Positions 7,610 through 15,669 of a stretch of 64,000 nucleotides of DNA are shown piece after piece. Origin of the DNA: Saccharothrix longispora (GTDB taxonomy: Bacteria; Actinomycetota; Actinomycetes; Mycobacteriales; Pseudonocardiaceae). The notes under the pieces were generated by a model. It did no database searches, was not told the DNA's origin, and was given only the letters and a program-made list of their open reading frames with translations. Numbering within the stretch: the first letter of the stretch is position 1; every line of letters starts with the position of its first letter. Where the stretch lies: contig NZ_NSDM01000008.1 of assembly GCF_030852425.1 (NCBI RefSeq), positions 62,001 through 126,000 on the forward strand, read 5' to 3'. The translations under genes were made by a program, and so were the position numbers.

Positions 7610-9115
7610 ATGACGCAGCTCGCTCCGACCACCAGCGCGCGGGCAGACGACGAGCAGAAGCGGTTCGCCTCCCTCGACCCGCGCACCGGCGAGGTCGTCG
7701 CGCACCACCCCGTCGCCTCCGAGGCCGACGTGCGCGAGGCCGTGCGGGCCGCTCGCGACGCGGCGGTGTTCTGGGCCGGCCTCGGCTTCGACGGCCGGCG
7801 CGCCCGGCTCGACGCGTGGCGGAAGCTGCTGGTCAAGCGGCTCGACGAGTTCCAGCAGCTGATCAGCGCGGAGACCGGCAAGTCCGCCGACGACGCGCGC
7901 ACCGAGCTGGCGCTGGTCGTCGAGCACCTGCACTGGGCCGCCAAGCACGCGGCGAAGGCGCTGGGCAAGCGCAAGGTGCCCTCCGGCATGCTCATGTACA
8001 ACTTCGCGGCCACCCTGGAGTACCGGCCGCTCGGCGTGGTCGGCGTCATCGGGCCGTGGAACTACCCGGCGCTCACGCCCGTGGGCTCGATCGGCTACGC
8101 GCTGGCCGCCGGCAACGCCGTGGTGTTCAAGCCCTCGGAGTTCACCCCCGGCGTCGGCGTGTTCCTGGCCGAGACGTTCGCCCAGGTCGTCCCCGAGTAC
8201 CCGGTGCTCCGGACGGTGACCGGGTTCGGCGAGACCGGCGCCGCGCTGTGCGCGTCCGGCGTGGACAAGATCGCGTTCACCGGCTCCACGGCGACCGGCA
8301 AGAAGGTCATGGCCGCGTGCGCGGCCTCCCTCACGCCCGTGCTGCTGGAGTGCGGCGGCAAGGACCCGCTCATCGTGGCCGAGGACGCGGACGTGAAGGC
8401 CGCCGCGGAGGCCGCGGTGTGGGGCGGGATCTTCAACGCGGGCCAGACGTGCGCGGGCGTCGAGGTGGCGCTGGTCGCGGACGCCGTCTACGACGAGTTC
8501 GTCGCCCTGGTCACCCGGAAGGCGGCCACGCTGCGCCCCGGCGGCGAGCCGGACGCGGACTTCGGGCCCATCACCATGCCCGGGCAGGTCGAGGTCATCC
8601 AGTCGCACGTGGCCGACGCGCTCGACCGCGGCGCGCGGGCCGTCGTCGGCGGGCTGGAGTCGATCCGGCCGCCGTACGTGGAGCCCGTCGTGCTGGTGGA
8701 CGTGCCCGACGACGCGAAGGCCGCGACGGAGGAGACGTTCGGCCCCACGCTCGTGGTGACCAGGGTCGCCGACGCCGACGAGGCCGTGCGCCGCGCCAAC
8801 GCCCACAAGTACGGGCTCGGCGCGTCGGTGTTCTCCCGCAACCGGGGCGAGGAGCTGGCGGACCGGCTGCGCTGCGGCATGGTGTCGGTGAACTCGGTGC
8901 TCGCCTACGCGTCGGTGGGCGCGCTGCCGTTCGGCGGGGTCGGCGACTCCGGGTTCGGCCGCATCCACGGTGAGGACGGCCTGCGCGAGTTCACCTTCGC
9001 GCACTCCGTGGCGCGCAAGCGGTTCCCGGCGCTGCTGAACCCCATGACCTACGACCGCGGGTCCCGGACCATGCGGCACGTGCTCCGGATGGTCCGGGTC
9101 CTGTACGGCCGCTAG
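7610..9115 (+). CDS. NAD(P)-dependent aldehyde dehydrogenase
   Basis: This 501-residue cytoplasmic enzyme of the aldehyde dehydrogenase superfamily oxidises an aldehyde to its carboxylic acid. The cofactor-loop asparagine (GPWNYPAL), catalytic base Glu247 (LLECGGKDP) and nucleophile Cys281 (NAGQTCAGV) are all present, so the enzyme should be active. The C-terminal GALPFGGVGDSGFGR and the hydrophobic tail resemble the fatty-aldehyde/succinate-semialdehyde-like branch. ATG 7610 has GGAGGG upstream; GTG 7589 would add seven residues. It stands alone between a lipoprotein gene and dhaK. The dyad in its promoter links it to the acyl-CoA genes. Confidence 0.9.
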   Translation: MTQLAPTTSARADDEQKRFASLDPRTGEVVAHHPVASEADVREAVRAARDAAVFWAGLGFDGRRARLDAWRKLLVKRLDEFQQLISAETGKSADDARTELALVVEHLHWAAKHAAKALGKRKVPSGMLMYNFAATLEYRPLGVVGVIGPWNYPALTPVGSIGYALAAGNAVVFKPSEFTPGVGVFLAETFAQVVPEYPVLRTVTGFGETGAALCASGVDKIAFTGSTATGKKVMAACAASLTPVLLECGGKDPLIVAEDADVKAAAEAAVWGGIFNAGQTCAGVEVALVADAVYDEFVALVTRKAATLRPGGEPDADFGPITMPGQVEVIQSHVADALDRGARAVVGGLESIRPPYVEPVVLVDVPDDAKAATEETFGPTLVVTRVADADEAVRRANAHKYGLGASVFSRNRGEELADRLRCGMVSVNSVLAYASVGALPFGGVGDSGFGRIHGEDGLREFTFAHSVARKRFPALLNPMTYDRGSRTMRHVLRMVRVLYGR

Positions 9116-9122
9116 TCCCCGT

Positions 9123-9152
9123 GCGGCCGCCGGCCGGGTCGGCGCGGCCGCG
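9123..9152. terminator. Possible terminator after the aldehyde dehydrogenase gene
   Basis: GCGGCCG (9123-9129) pairs with CGGCCGC about 15 bases on, with further GCCG/CGGC pairing inside. This gives a GC-rich hairpin directly after the stop codon, without a clear T run. Confidence 0.3.
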
Positions 9153-9228
9153 GTGGACCGCTCCGCTTTCGGGGGTGCCCCGGGTGGAGTAGGAATGGGT
9201 GATCAGCGTCGATCGGGAGGGCCTCCCC

Positions 9229-10230
9229 GTGAAGAAGATCATCAACGACCCGGCGACCGTCGTGGCGGACGCGCTGCGCGGGATGGCCCTCGCGCACGCC
9301 GACCTCCTCGACGTCGAGTACGACCCGGCGGTGATCGTGCGGGCCGACGCGCCCGTGCCGCGCAAGGTCGCCGTGATCTCCGGCGGCGGGGCGGGGCACG
9401 AGCCGCTGCACGGCGGGTTCGTCGGGCGGGGGATGCTCGACGCGGCGTGCCCCGGCGCGGTGTTCACCTCGCCCACGCCCGACCAGGTCGCGGCGGCCGT
9501 GGCGCGCACCGACGGCGGCGCGGGCGCGCTGCTCGTGGTCAAGAACTACACCGGTGACGTGCTGAACTTCGAAACCGCCGCCGAGCTGGCCGCCGCCGAC
9601 GGCGTGGACGTGCGCACGGTGGTCGTCGACGACGACGTGGCGGTCAAGGACTCGCTGTTCACGGCCGGCCGGCGCGGCGTCGGCGGGACCGTGCTGCTGG
9701 AGAAGGTCGTCGGCGCGGCGGCCGAGCGCGGGGTCGACCTCGACGGCTGCGAGGCGCTCGCGCGGCGGGTCGTGGCGAACGTCCGCTCCATGGGGCTCGC
9801 GCTGACCGCCTGCACCGTGCCGCACGCGGGCGAGCCGTCGTTCACGCTCGCCGACGACGAGATGGAGCTGGGCATCGGCATCCACGGCGAGCCGGGGCGG
9901 CAGCGCGTGCCGGTCGGCCCGGCGGACGAGCTGGTGCCCGCGCTGCTCGACCCGATCCTGGAGGACCTGCCGTTCGCGGGGGGCGACCGGGTGCTGCTGT
10001 TCACCAACTCGATGGGCGGGACGCCGCTGATCGAGCTGTACTTGGCGCACGGCATCGCGGAACGGCTGCTCGCGGAACGGGGGATCACGGTGGAACGACG
10101 GCTCGTCGGCCCGTACGTCACCAGCCTGGAGATGCAGGGCATGTCGCTGACCCTGCTCAAGCTCGACGACGAGCTGGTGGAGCTGTGGGACGCGCCCGTG
10201 CACACCCCGGCGCTGCGGTGGGGTGTGTGA
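9229..10230 (+). CDS. dhaK: Dihydroxyacetone kinase subunit DhaK
   Basis: This 333-residue DhaK subunit binds dihydroxyacetone covalently through a histidine. The GGGAGHEPLHGGFVGRGML loop and His219 (GIHGEPG) are the expected substrate-binding parts. PTS-type Dha kinases use DhaK for substrate, DhaL for ADP/ATP and DhaM for phosphate delivery; all three are encoded here in order. GTG 9229 is chosen because GGGAGGG lies seven bases upstream. DhaL starts inside the stop codon (TGATG), so subunit amounts are coupled. Confidence 0.95.
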   Translation: MKKIINDPATVVADALRGMALAHADLLDVEYDPAVIVRADAPVPRKVAVISGGGAGHEPLHGGFVGRGMLDAACPGAVFTSPTPDQVAAAVARTDGGAGALLVVKNYTGDVLNFETAAELAAADGVDVRTVVVDDDVAVKDSLFTAGRRGVGGTVLLEKVVGAAAERGVDLDGCEALARRVVANVRSMGLALTACTVPHAGEPSFTLADDEMELGIGIHGEPGRQRVPVGPADELVPALLDPILEDLPFAGGDRVLLFTNSMGGTPLIELYLAHGIAERLLAERGITVERRLVGPYVTSLEMQGMSLTLLKLDDELVELWDAPVHTPALRWGV

Positions 10231-10862
10231 TGGCGTGCACGGCGGAGGACGTCGCGCGGGCGTTGCGGGCGGTGGCGGCCGTGGTCAAGGAGCACCGCGA
10301 GGAGCTGATCCGGCTCGACCGCGAGATCGGCGACGGCGACCACGGCGAGAACCTGGCCCGCGGCTTCACCGCACTGGTGTCCAAGTTGGACGGTGACGTG
10401 CCCGCCCTGCCGGGTGGTGTGCTGCGGCTCGCCGCGACCACCCTGATCTCCACCGTGGGCGGCGCGGCCGGACCGCTGTACGGCACGGCGTTCCTGCGCG
10501 CGGCCACGTCGGTCGGCGACGCGGCGACCCTGGACGCGGCGTCCGTGGCGGGCGCCCTCCAGGCCGCCCTGGAGGGCGTGGTGGCGCGCGGCAAGGCCGC
10601 CGTGGGCGACAAGACGATGGTCGATGCCCTGACCCCGGCGGTGGTGGCCGCCGAAGCCGCCTCGGCGGGCGGCGGCGACGTCGGCGCGGTCCTGACGGCG
10701 GCGGCCGAGGCGGCGGAGGCGGGCGCGACCGCCACGGTGCCGCTGGTCGCGCGCAAGGGACGGGCCTCCTACCTGGGGGAGCGCAGCGCGGGACACCTCG
10801 ACCCGGGCGCCCGGTCCACGGCGCTGGTCCTGCGCTCGCTCGCCGGGCAGGTGCTGTCGTGA
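10230..10862 (+). CDS. dhaL: Dihydroxyacetone kinase nucleotide-binding subunit DhaL
   Basis: This 210-residue all-helical subunit holds ADP/ATP with two Mg ions through the DREIGDGDHGENLARGF loop. The GGAAGPLYGTAFLRA and VGDKTMVDAL segments are also conserved in the family. In PTS-dependent systems ADP stays bound and is rephosphorylated by DhaM. ATG 10230 overlaps the dhaK stop as TGATG, and its own stop overlaps the dhaM GTG as GTGA. Confidence 0.95.
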   Translation: MACTAEDVARALRAVAAVVKEHREELIRLDREIGDGDHGENLARGFTALVSKLDGDVPALPGGVLRLAATTLISTVGGAAGPLYGTAFLRAATSVGDAATLDAASVAGALQAALEGVVARGKAAVGDKTMVDALTPAVVAAEAASAGGGDVGAVLTAAAEAAEAGATATVPLVARKGRASYLGERSAGHLDPGARSTALVLRSLAGQVLS

Positions 10863-11518
10863 TCGGGCTGGTGGTCGTGTCGCACAGCCGGCAGCTGGCG
10901 GCGGGCGTGGCGGAGCTGGCCGGGCAGATGGCGCCCTCGGTGACGATCGCGCCGGTCGGCGGCGACGGGGCCGGCGGGCTCGGCACGGACTTCGTCGCGG
11001 TCGTGGAGGCCATCGCGAACGCGGACTCCGGTGCCGGGGTCGTCGTGCTGTTCGACCTGGGCAGCGCGCGGATGGTCGCCGAGATGGCCGCCGAGGAGGC
11101 CGGTGCCACGGTGCTCGTGGCGGACGCGCCCCTGGTCGAGGGTGCGGTCGCGGCGGCGGTGCGGGCGCAGGGCGGCGCCTCGCTGGAGGAGGTGGCGGCG
11201 GCCGCGTCGGCGGCGCTCGCGCCCGAGGACGTCCCCGCCCCGGCCGGCGAGGAGGTCGTGCGGGCCTCGCTGGTGCTGGCGGACGGCGCCGGCCTGCACG
11301 CCCGGCCCGCCGCGCTCGTGGTGCGCGCGGTGGACTCGTTCGACGCCCTGGTGGTGGTGCGGTTCGGGACCGCCGAGGCCGACGCGAAGAGCGTGCTGGC
11401 GTTGATGGGGTTGGGGGTGCCGGGCGGCGCCGAGGTGCGGGTGGAGGCGTCCGGGCCCGACGCGGCGCGGGCCGTGCGCGCCATCGAGGACCTGGTCGCG
11501 CGGGGGTTCGACGAGTAG
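10859..11518 (+). CDS. dhaM: DhaM phosphotransfer subunit fused to an HPr domain
   Basis: This 219-residue protein has two parts. Residues 1-125 are a DhaM/EIIA-mannose-like domain with phosphorylatable His9 (VVVSHSRQLA) and the LFDLGSARM segment. After a proline/alanine linker, residues 133-219 are an HPr domain with His147 (GLHARPAAL) and the regulatory-site serine in ADAKSVLALMGLG. Phosphate should pass from PEP via enzyme I to His147, then His9, then DhaL-bound ADP. No enzyme I domain is present, unlike the three-domain form in enterobacteria, so it depends on a separate enzyme I. Start GTG overlaps the dhaL stop. Confidence 0.93.
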   Translation: MIGLVVVSHSRQLAAGVAELAGQMAPSVTIAPVGGDGAGGLGTDFVAVVEAIANADSGAGVVVLFDLGSARMVAEMAAEEAGATVLVADAPLVEGAVAAAVRAQGGASLEEVAAAASAALAPEDVPAPAGEEVVRASLVLADGAGLHARPAALVVRAVDSFDALVVVRFGTAEADAKSVLALMGLGVPGGAEVRVEASGPDAARAVRAIEDLVARGFDE

Positions 11519-11611
11519 CGGCCGCCGGCCGCGCTGAACCGGTCACTTGCTCGATACCGATGGTGAAGCTCACGCGGGCGCCGCGTGGCGACCGTGGCAC
11601 AGTAGCCACAA

Positions 11612-11627
11612 GTTACCGTCTGGTAGC
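11612..11627. promoter_or_regulatory. Dyad operator GTTAC-CGTCTG-GTAGC before the 3-hydroxyacyl-CoA dehydrogenase gene
   Basis: TTAC-N6-GTAG, one base short of the perfect dyad, lies 25 bases before GTG 11653. GTAGCCAC also occurs twice around it (11602 and 11623). It is the second member of the five-site set. Confidence 0.55.
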
Positions 11628-11652
11628 CACTCCGGTTGAGTGGGAGGTCGCA

Positions 11653-13431
11653 GTGACGCGCCAGTTCAGCACGGTCGGGATCGTCGGTCTCGGCACCATG
11701 GGCGCCGGCATCGCCGAGGTGCTCGCCAGGACCGGTGTCGCTGTCGTGGCGGTCGACGTGGACGAGGAGGGCCTGGCCCGGGGCCGCGGGCACCTGGACC
11801 ACTCGACCGGGCGCGCGGTGGCGCGCGGCAAGCTCACCGAGGACGAGCGCGCCGAACTGCTCGGCCGCATCTCGTACGCCACCTCGCTGGACGCCCTCGC
11901 GGGCGCCGACCTCGTCATCGAGGCCGTGCCGGAGCGCGTGGAGCTCAAGGCCGAGGTGTTCGCCGCGCTCGACCGGATCTGCGGCCCCGACACGATCTTC
12001 GCGTCCAACACGTCGTCGCTGTCGATCACCGAGATCGGTGTCCACACCGGACGGCCGGGCAAGGTCGTCGGCCTGCACTTCTTCAACCCCACCACGGTGC
12101 TCAAGCTGGTCGAGGTCGTGCGCACCGTCGTCACCGAGCCGGACGTGGTGGCCGACGTCGTCGCGTTCGCCGAGTCGCTGGGCAAGGCGCCCGTCGTGAT
12201 CGGCGACCGCGCCGGGTTCATCGCCAACGCGCTGCTGTTCGGCTACCTCAACCACGCCGTGCGCATGTACGAGTCCCGCTACGCGACGAGGGAGGACCTC
12301 GACGCCGCCATGCGGTACGGCTGCGGCTACCCGATGGGCCCGCTGGCGCTGCTCGACCTGATCGGGCTGGACACCGCCTACGAGATCCTCGACACGATGT
12401 ACCACCAGTCCCGCAACCGGCTGCACGCCCCGGCGCCGCTGCTCAAGCAGATGATCGCGGCCGGTCTGCTGGGCCGCAAGAGCGGACGCGGTTTCTACAC
12501 CTACGACGGCCCGGACTCGCCGGTCGTCGTGCCGGACGTGCACACCCCCGTCGCCGCCGCCGACGCCACCCCGGCGCGCGAGGTGCGGCGGGTCGGCGTG
12601 ATCGGCACCGGCACGATGGCCACCGGCATCGTCGAGGTGTTCGCCAAGCGCGGCTACGACGTCGTGCTGCGGGCCCGTTCGCGGGACAAGGCGGAGGCGG
12701 CCCTCGGCAAGGTGCGCAAGTCCCTGGACAAGGCGGTGTCGCGCGGCAGGCTGTCCGAGGCCGACCGGGACGCCGCGCTCGCGCGCGTCGCGCCCGTCGT
12801 GGAGTTCGTCGACCTCGCCGACTGCGACCTGGTCGTCGAGGCCGTCGCCGAGGAGCTGTCGATCAAGAAGGACGTGTTCGCGGCCCTGGACGAGGTGTGC
12901 AAGCCGGGCGCGGTGCTCGCGACCACCACCTCGTCGCTGCCCGTCATCGAGTGCGCCGCCGCCACGTCGCGCCCCGGTGACGTCGTCGGCCTGCACTTCT
13001 TCAACCCGGCCCAGGTGATGAAGCTCGTCGAGGTCGTGGAGACCATCTCCACGTCGGCGGACGTCGTCGCCACCGCCCGGCGCGTGTGCCTCGACCTGGG
13101 CAAGGTGCCGGTGCACTGCGGCGACCGGGCAGGGTTCATCGTCAACGCGCTGCTGTTCCCGTACCTCAACGACGCGGTGAAGATGCTGGAGGCCCACTAC
13201 GCGTCGGCCGACGACATCGACGAGGCCATGAAGGTCGGCTGCTCGCTGCCCATGGGGCCGTTCGAGCTGCTCGACGTGGTCGGCCTGGACGTGTCGCTCG
13301 CGATCGAGCGCACCCTGTACCTGGAGTTCCGCGAGGCGGGCTTCGCCCCCGCGCCGCTGCTGGAGCACCTGGTCACGGCGGGTCGGCTGGGGCGGAAGAC
13401 GGGGAAGGGTTTTCGGGATTACGCGGCCTGA
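11653..13431 (+). CDS. Tandem-duplicated 3-hydroxyacyl-CoA (3-hydroxybutyryl-CoA) dehydrogenase
   Basis: This 592-residue protein holds two complete copies of the roughly 285-residue 3-hydroxybutyryl-CoA dehydrogenase unit. Each has an NAD-binding glycine motif (GLGTMGAG near residue 10, GTGTMATG near 316), an EAVPE/EAVAEE segment, a catalytic HFFNP motif and the GDRAGFI(A/V)NALLFxYLN dimer helix. It should interconvert acetoacetyl-CoA and 3-hydroxybutyryl-CoA or longer homologues. GGGAGG precedes the GTG. Upstream in-frame starts would overlap the operator. The two halves have diverged (DVDEEGL versus RARSRDK after the first strand), so they may differ in cofactor or substrate use. Confidence 0.93.
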   Translation: MTRQFSTVGIVGLGTMGAGIAEVLARTGVAVVAVDVDEEGLARGRGHLDHSTGRAVARGKLTEDERAELLGRISYATSLDALAGADLVIEAVPERVELKAEVFAALDRICGPDTIFASNTSSLSITEIGVHTGRPGKVVGLHFFNPTTVLKLVEVVRTVVTEPDVVADVVAFAESLGKAPVVIGDRAGFIANALLFGYLNHAVRMYESRYATREDLDAAMRYGCGYPMGPLALLDLIGLDTAYEILDTMYHQSRNRLHAPAPLLKQMIAAGLLGRKSGRGFYTYDGPDSPVVVPDVHTPVAAADATPAREVRRVGVIGTGTMATGIVEVFAKRGYDVVLRARSRDKAEAALGKVRKSLDKAVSRGRLSEADRDAALARVAPVVEFVDLADCDLVVEAVAEELSIKKDVFAALDEVCKPGAVLATTTSSLPVIECAAATSRPGDVVGLHFFNPAQVMKLVEVVETISTSADVVATARRVCLDLGKVPVHCGDRAGFIVNALLFPYLNDAVKMLEAHYASADDIDEAMKVGCSLPMGPFELLDVVGLDVSLAIERTLYLEFREAGFAPAPLLEHLVTAGRLGRKTGKGFRDYAA

Positions 13432-13469
13432 GTGCGTGTCCGGTCGCGGCGTTTGGCATCGTGGGCACC

Positions 13470-14063
13470 ATGCGGCGTGTGGTGATCTCGCTCCTGGTGG
13501 CGGTGCTCGGCCTGACGGGCGCCTGTGCGTACACGGTCAACGGCACCCCGGTGTCCGAGCAGGTGCTCGACGTCGACCCGCCGTTCACCTCGGGAACGGA
13601 GCCCACACCGACGGACGACGACGACCCGTCGTCCACCTCCGACCCGGACACGGGGTCGGTCGGTGACATCTGCGCGCTGATCGGCTGGAAGGACCTGCCG
13701 TACGAGGTCGAGGACAAGAACGCCGAGCCGACCGAGACCGGTTACGACTCGACGTTCGACCAGTCCTGCAAGTGGCAGACGTCGGTCGGCTCGCTCGACG
13801 TGGGCGTCACCCTGCGCTTCCGCGAGGGCAGGACGATCACGCTGGAGCAGAACAACGGCGAGTTCCAGGTGGGCGACCGCAAGGTCACCTACTTCGACCG
13901 GACCACGGACACCACCGTGCAGCCGTCGTGCGTGCTGGTGATGGACTACGCGGGCGGCGGCATCGGCATCATCGTGATCGACGGCACCGCCCGCTTCGGC
14001 GGGATCTGCGACCAGGGCAGGAAGGTCGCCGAGGCGCTGCTGGAGAAGGAGCCGAACGGCTGA
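13470..14063 (+). CDS. DUF3558-like lipoprotein, single domain
   Basis: This 197-residue protein has a signal peptide and lipobox (LTGAC, Cys19). An acidic Ser/Thr/Asp/Pro spacer (residues 35-60) follows, then one globular domain with four cysteines beginning GDICALIGWKDL. It resembles one unit of the two-domain protein at 6521 and the DUF3558 group of exported lipoproteins. ATG 13470 has only weak Shine-Dalgarno signals, and an upstream promoter is not obvious. Function unknown. Confidence 0.72.
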   Translation: MRRVVISLLVAVLGLTGACAYTVNGTPVSEQVLDVDPPFTSGTEPTPTDDDDPSSTSDPDTGSVGDICALIGWKDLPYEVEDKNAEPTETGYDSTFDQSCKWQTSVGSLDVGVTLRFREGRTITLEQNNGEFQVGDRKVTYFDRTTDTTVQPSCVLVMDYAGGGIGIIVIDGTARFGGICDQGRKVAEALLEKEPNG

Positions 14064-14064
14064 C

Positions 14065-14096
14065 CCCGGCCCGGTCCGGGCCTGTCGGGCCGGGCC
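14065..14096. terminator. GC-rich inverted repeats between convergent genes
   Basis: Overlapping GGCCCGG/CCGGGCC-type repeats occupy the 52-base gap between the convergent lipoprotein and FmdB-type genes. They probably act as a two-way terminator. Confidence 0.35.
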
Positions 14097-14115
14097 TGTC
14101 CGGGGGAACGCAGCC

Positions 14116-14328
14116 TCAGCCGCAACAGCCGCCCCCGCAGCAGCCCCCGCCACCGCCACCACCGCCGGCCGGGGCGCCGGACTTGCCGCCCAGGCCGACC
14201 ACGGACAGCAGCTTCACGGTGTCGTCGTGGCCGTGCGGGCACGGAGCGGGGGCGTCGGACTCGCTCATCGAGCGCTTCACGTCGAAGGTCGACCCGCACG
14301 CCTTGCAGCGGAACTCGTAGGTGGGCAC
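14116..14328 (-). CDS. FmdB-family zinc-ribbon protein
   Basis: This 70-residue protein begins PTYEFRCKACGSTFD with a second metal pair at CPHGH, which is the FmdB/regulatory zinc-ribbon pattern. It ends in a glycine run with two CC pairs (GGGGCCGGGCCG), a tail common in actinobacterial members. GTG 14328 reproduces the conserved (M)PTYEFRC start; ATG 14337 lies too close to the Shine-Dalgarno. The family was named after a putative formamidase regulator, but the general role is unknown. Confidence 0.85.
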   Translation of the reverse strand: MPTYEFRCKACGSTFDVKRSMSESDAPAPCPHGHDDTVKLLSVVGLGGKSGAPAGGGGGGGGCCGGGCCG

Positions 14329-14538
14329 GACGCCCATTCTCCCCGCCGAGGGGGCGCCGGCACCAGCGAGGGCACCCCGACGGCGGACACCGCGGCGAGC
14401 GGGGCGGGCCGCGGACGACCGGCAGCGGCGTCACCACCGCTCCGGCCCCGAGGAGGAGGGGCGCCGCGCACCGCCACCCGCGTGCCTGCCCCGTGGACCG
14501 CGGACGACCGGCGGCCCGGGCCCGATACCCGGGCCCGA

Positions 14539-14553
14539 TACCCTGGTCCCTCG
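14539..14553 (+). promoter_or_regulatory. Predicted leaderless promoter -10 box
   Basis: TACCCT at 14539-14544 is followed 8 bases later by GTG 14553, with no Shine-Dalgarno. It sits in a short direct repeat of CCCGATACCC. Confidence 0.4.
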
Positions 14554-14846
14554 TGCCCCGCCGCAACCGCCCGCAGCGCCCCGCCGAGCCGCGACCCGTC
14601 GGTGGCCACGGTTGGGCGCGTGCCGAGAGCGGGCCGGACGGCGAGTGGCTGGTCCGTTCCGTCTCGGGCGCCGCGACCACGAAGACGTACCGCTGCCCCG
14701 GCTGCGACCACGAGATCCGGCCCGGCACCCCGCACGTCGTCGCCTGGCCCGGCGCCGACCACGGCTCGGTCGAGGACCGCCGGCACTGGCACCAGGGCTG
14801 CTGGAACTCGCGCGGCCGGCGCGGACCCAGCCCCCGCCGGTGGTGA
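14553..14846 (+). CDS. Small zinc-binding protein (YRCPGCDHEI type)
   Basis: This 97-residue basic protein has a conserved core (GEWLVRSVSGAATTKTYRCPGC, then HxVAWP and RRHWHQGCW). The CPGC pair plus the later His/Cys could hold one zinc. This family is widespread in actinobacteria and is sometimes labelled an ATP/GTP-binding protein without support in the sequence; no P-loop is visible. Arginine-rich ends suggest nucleic-acid contact (inference). Confidence 0.7.
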   Translation: MPRRNRPQRPAEPRPVGGHGWARAESGPDGEWLVRSVSGAATTKTYRCPGCDHEIRPGTPHVVAWPGADHGSVEDRRHWHQGCWNSRGRRGPSPRRW

Positions 14847-14856
14847 GAGCGCTCTC
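14845..14856. promoter_or_regulatory. Palindrome GAGAGCGCTCTC (possible LacI-family box)
   Basis: This perfect 12-base palindrome includes the stop codon of the preceding gene and lies 58 bases before the alpha/beta hydrolase start. It resembles CebR/MalR-type operator cores with a central CG. The link is uncertain. Confidence 0.3.
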
Positions 14857-14913
14857 GACTCGGTGAAGGGTGCGGCGCGGATCGGCGCGGGCTCGGCGAA
14901 GGAGAGGTCAGGC

Positions 14914-15669
14914 GTGGACGAGGTGCCGATCAAGGCCAACACCGTGCTGCCCGCCCGGCGCGAGGCGGTGACGCTGCGGACCGAGGACGGCCTGTCACTG
15001 GTCGGCGAGCTGTCCCTGCCCGCCGCGCGCGACCCCCGCGCCACGCTGGTGCTCCTGCACCCGCTGCCGACGCGCGGCGGGATGATGGACTCCCACCTGC
15101 TGCGCAAGGCCGCGTGGCGGCTGCCCGCCCTGGCCGACCTCGCGGTGCTGAGGTTCAACACGCGTGGGACGGCCAGCGAGGCCGGGCGCAGCGAGGGCGC
15201 GTTCGACCACGCCGTGGGCGAGCGGCTGGACGTCGCCGCCGCACTGGCGTTCACGGCCGAGCGCGGACTGCCCTCCGTGTGGCTGGTCGGCTGGTCGTTC
15301 GGCACCGACCTCACCCTCATGCACGGGTGCGACCCGCGCGTCGAGGGTGCGGTGCTGATCTCCCCGCCACTGCGGTGGAGCGAGGCCGAACACCTGCGGG
15401 TGTGGGCGCGCTCGGACAAGCCGGTGGTGTGCCTGGTGCCCGAGCACGACACCTTCCTCCCGCCGGAACGGGCCAGGCGGCGGTTCGGCGCGGGCATCCC
15501 GACCGCGGACGTGATCGTCTTCCCCGGGGCCGGGCACCTCATGGTCGGGCAGGCCGACGAGGTGCTCGACGCGATCGTCGCCGCAGCCGTGCCCGAGGTG
15601 CCCACGCCGTTGCCGCGCACCTGGTCCGGCCCTCACGAGCGGCATCAGGTGACCATCGTGGCCTCCTGA
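14914..15669 (+). CDS. Alpha/beta hydrolase
   Basis: This 251-residue soluble hydrolase has the nucleophile elbow GWSFGTD (Ser about residue 131), an acid in PEHDTFLPPE and a histidine in GAGHLMVG, giving a complete Ser-Asp-His triad. The oxyanion segment is LLHPLPTRGGMMDSH, as in dienelactone-hydrolase-like and YpfH-type esterases. GTG 14914 has GGAGAGG about seven bases upstream. The 3' end overlaps the convergent acetyltransferase gene by 25 bases. Substrate unknown. Confidence 0.82.
   Translation: MDEVPIKANTVLPARREAVTLRTEDGLSLVGELSLPAARDPRATLVLLHPLPTRGGMMDSHLLRKAAWRLPALADLAVLRFNTRGTASEAGRSEGAFDHAVGERLDVAAALAFTAERGLPSVWLVGWSFGTDLTLMHGCDPRVEGAVLISPPLRWSEAEHLRVWARSDKPVVCLVPEHDTFLPPERARRRFGAGIPTADVIVFPGAGHLMVGQADEVLDAIVAAAVPEVPTPLPRTWSGPHERHQVTIVAS

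Noticed and set aside
10366..13368. 1000-codon open frame on the minus strand across dhaL, dhaM and the dehydrogenase
   Set aside because: It is antisense to three well-supported genes. It is a by-product of high G/C at third positions, and its protein (many Gly, Arg, His, Gln, Val) has no domain.
14116..14178. Frameshift or assembly error in the glycine/cysteine run of the FmdB-type gene
   Set aside because: Glycine-rich CC-containing tails are normal in actinobacterial members, and the frame is intact to its stop.
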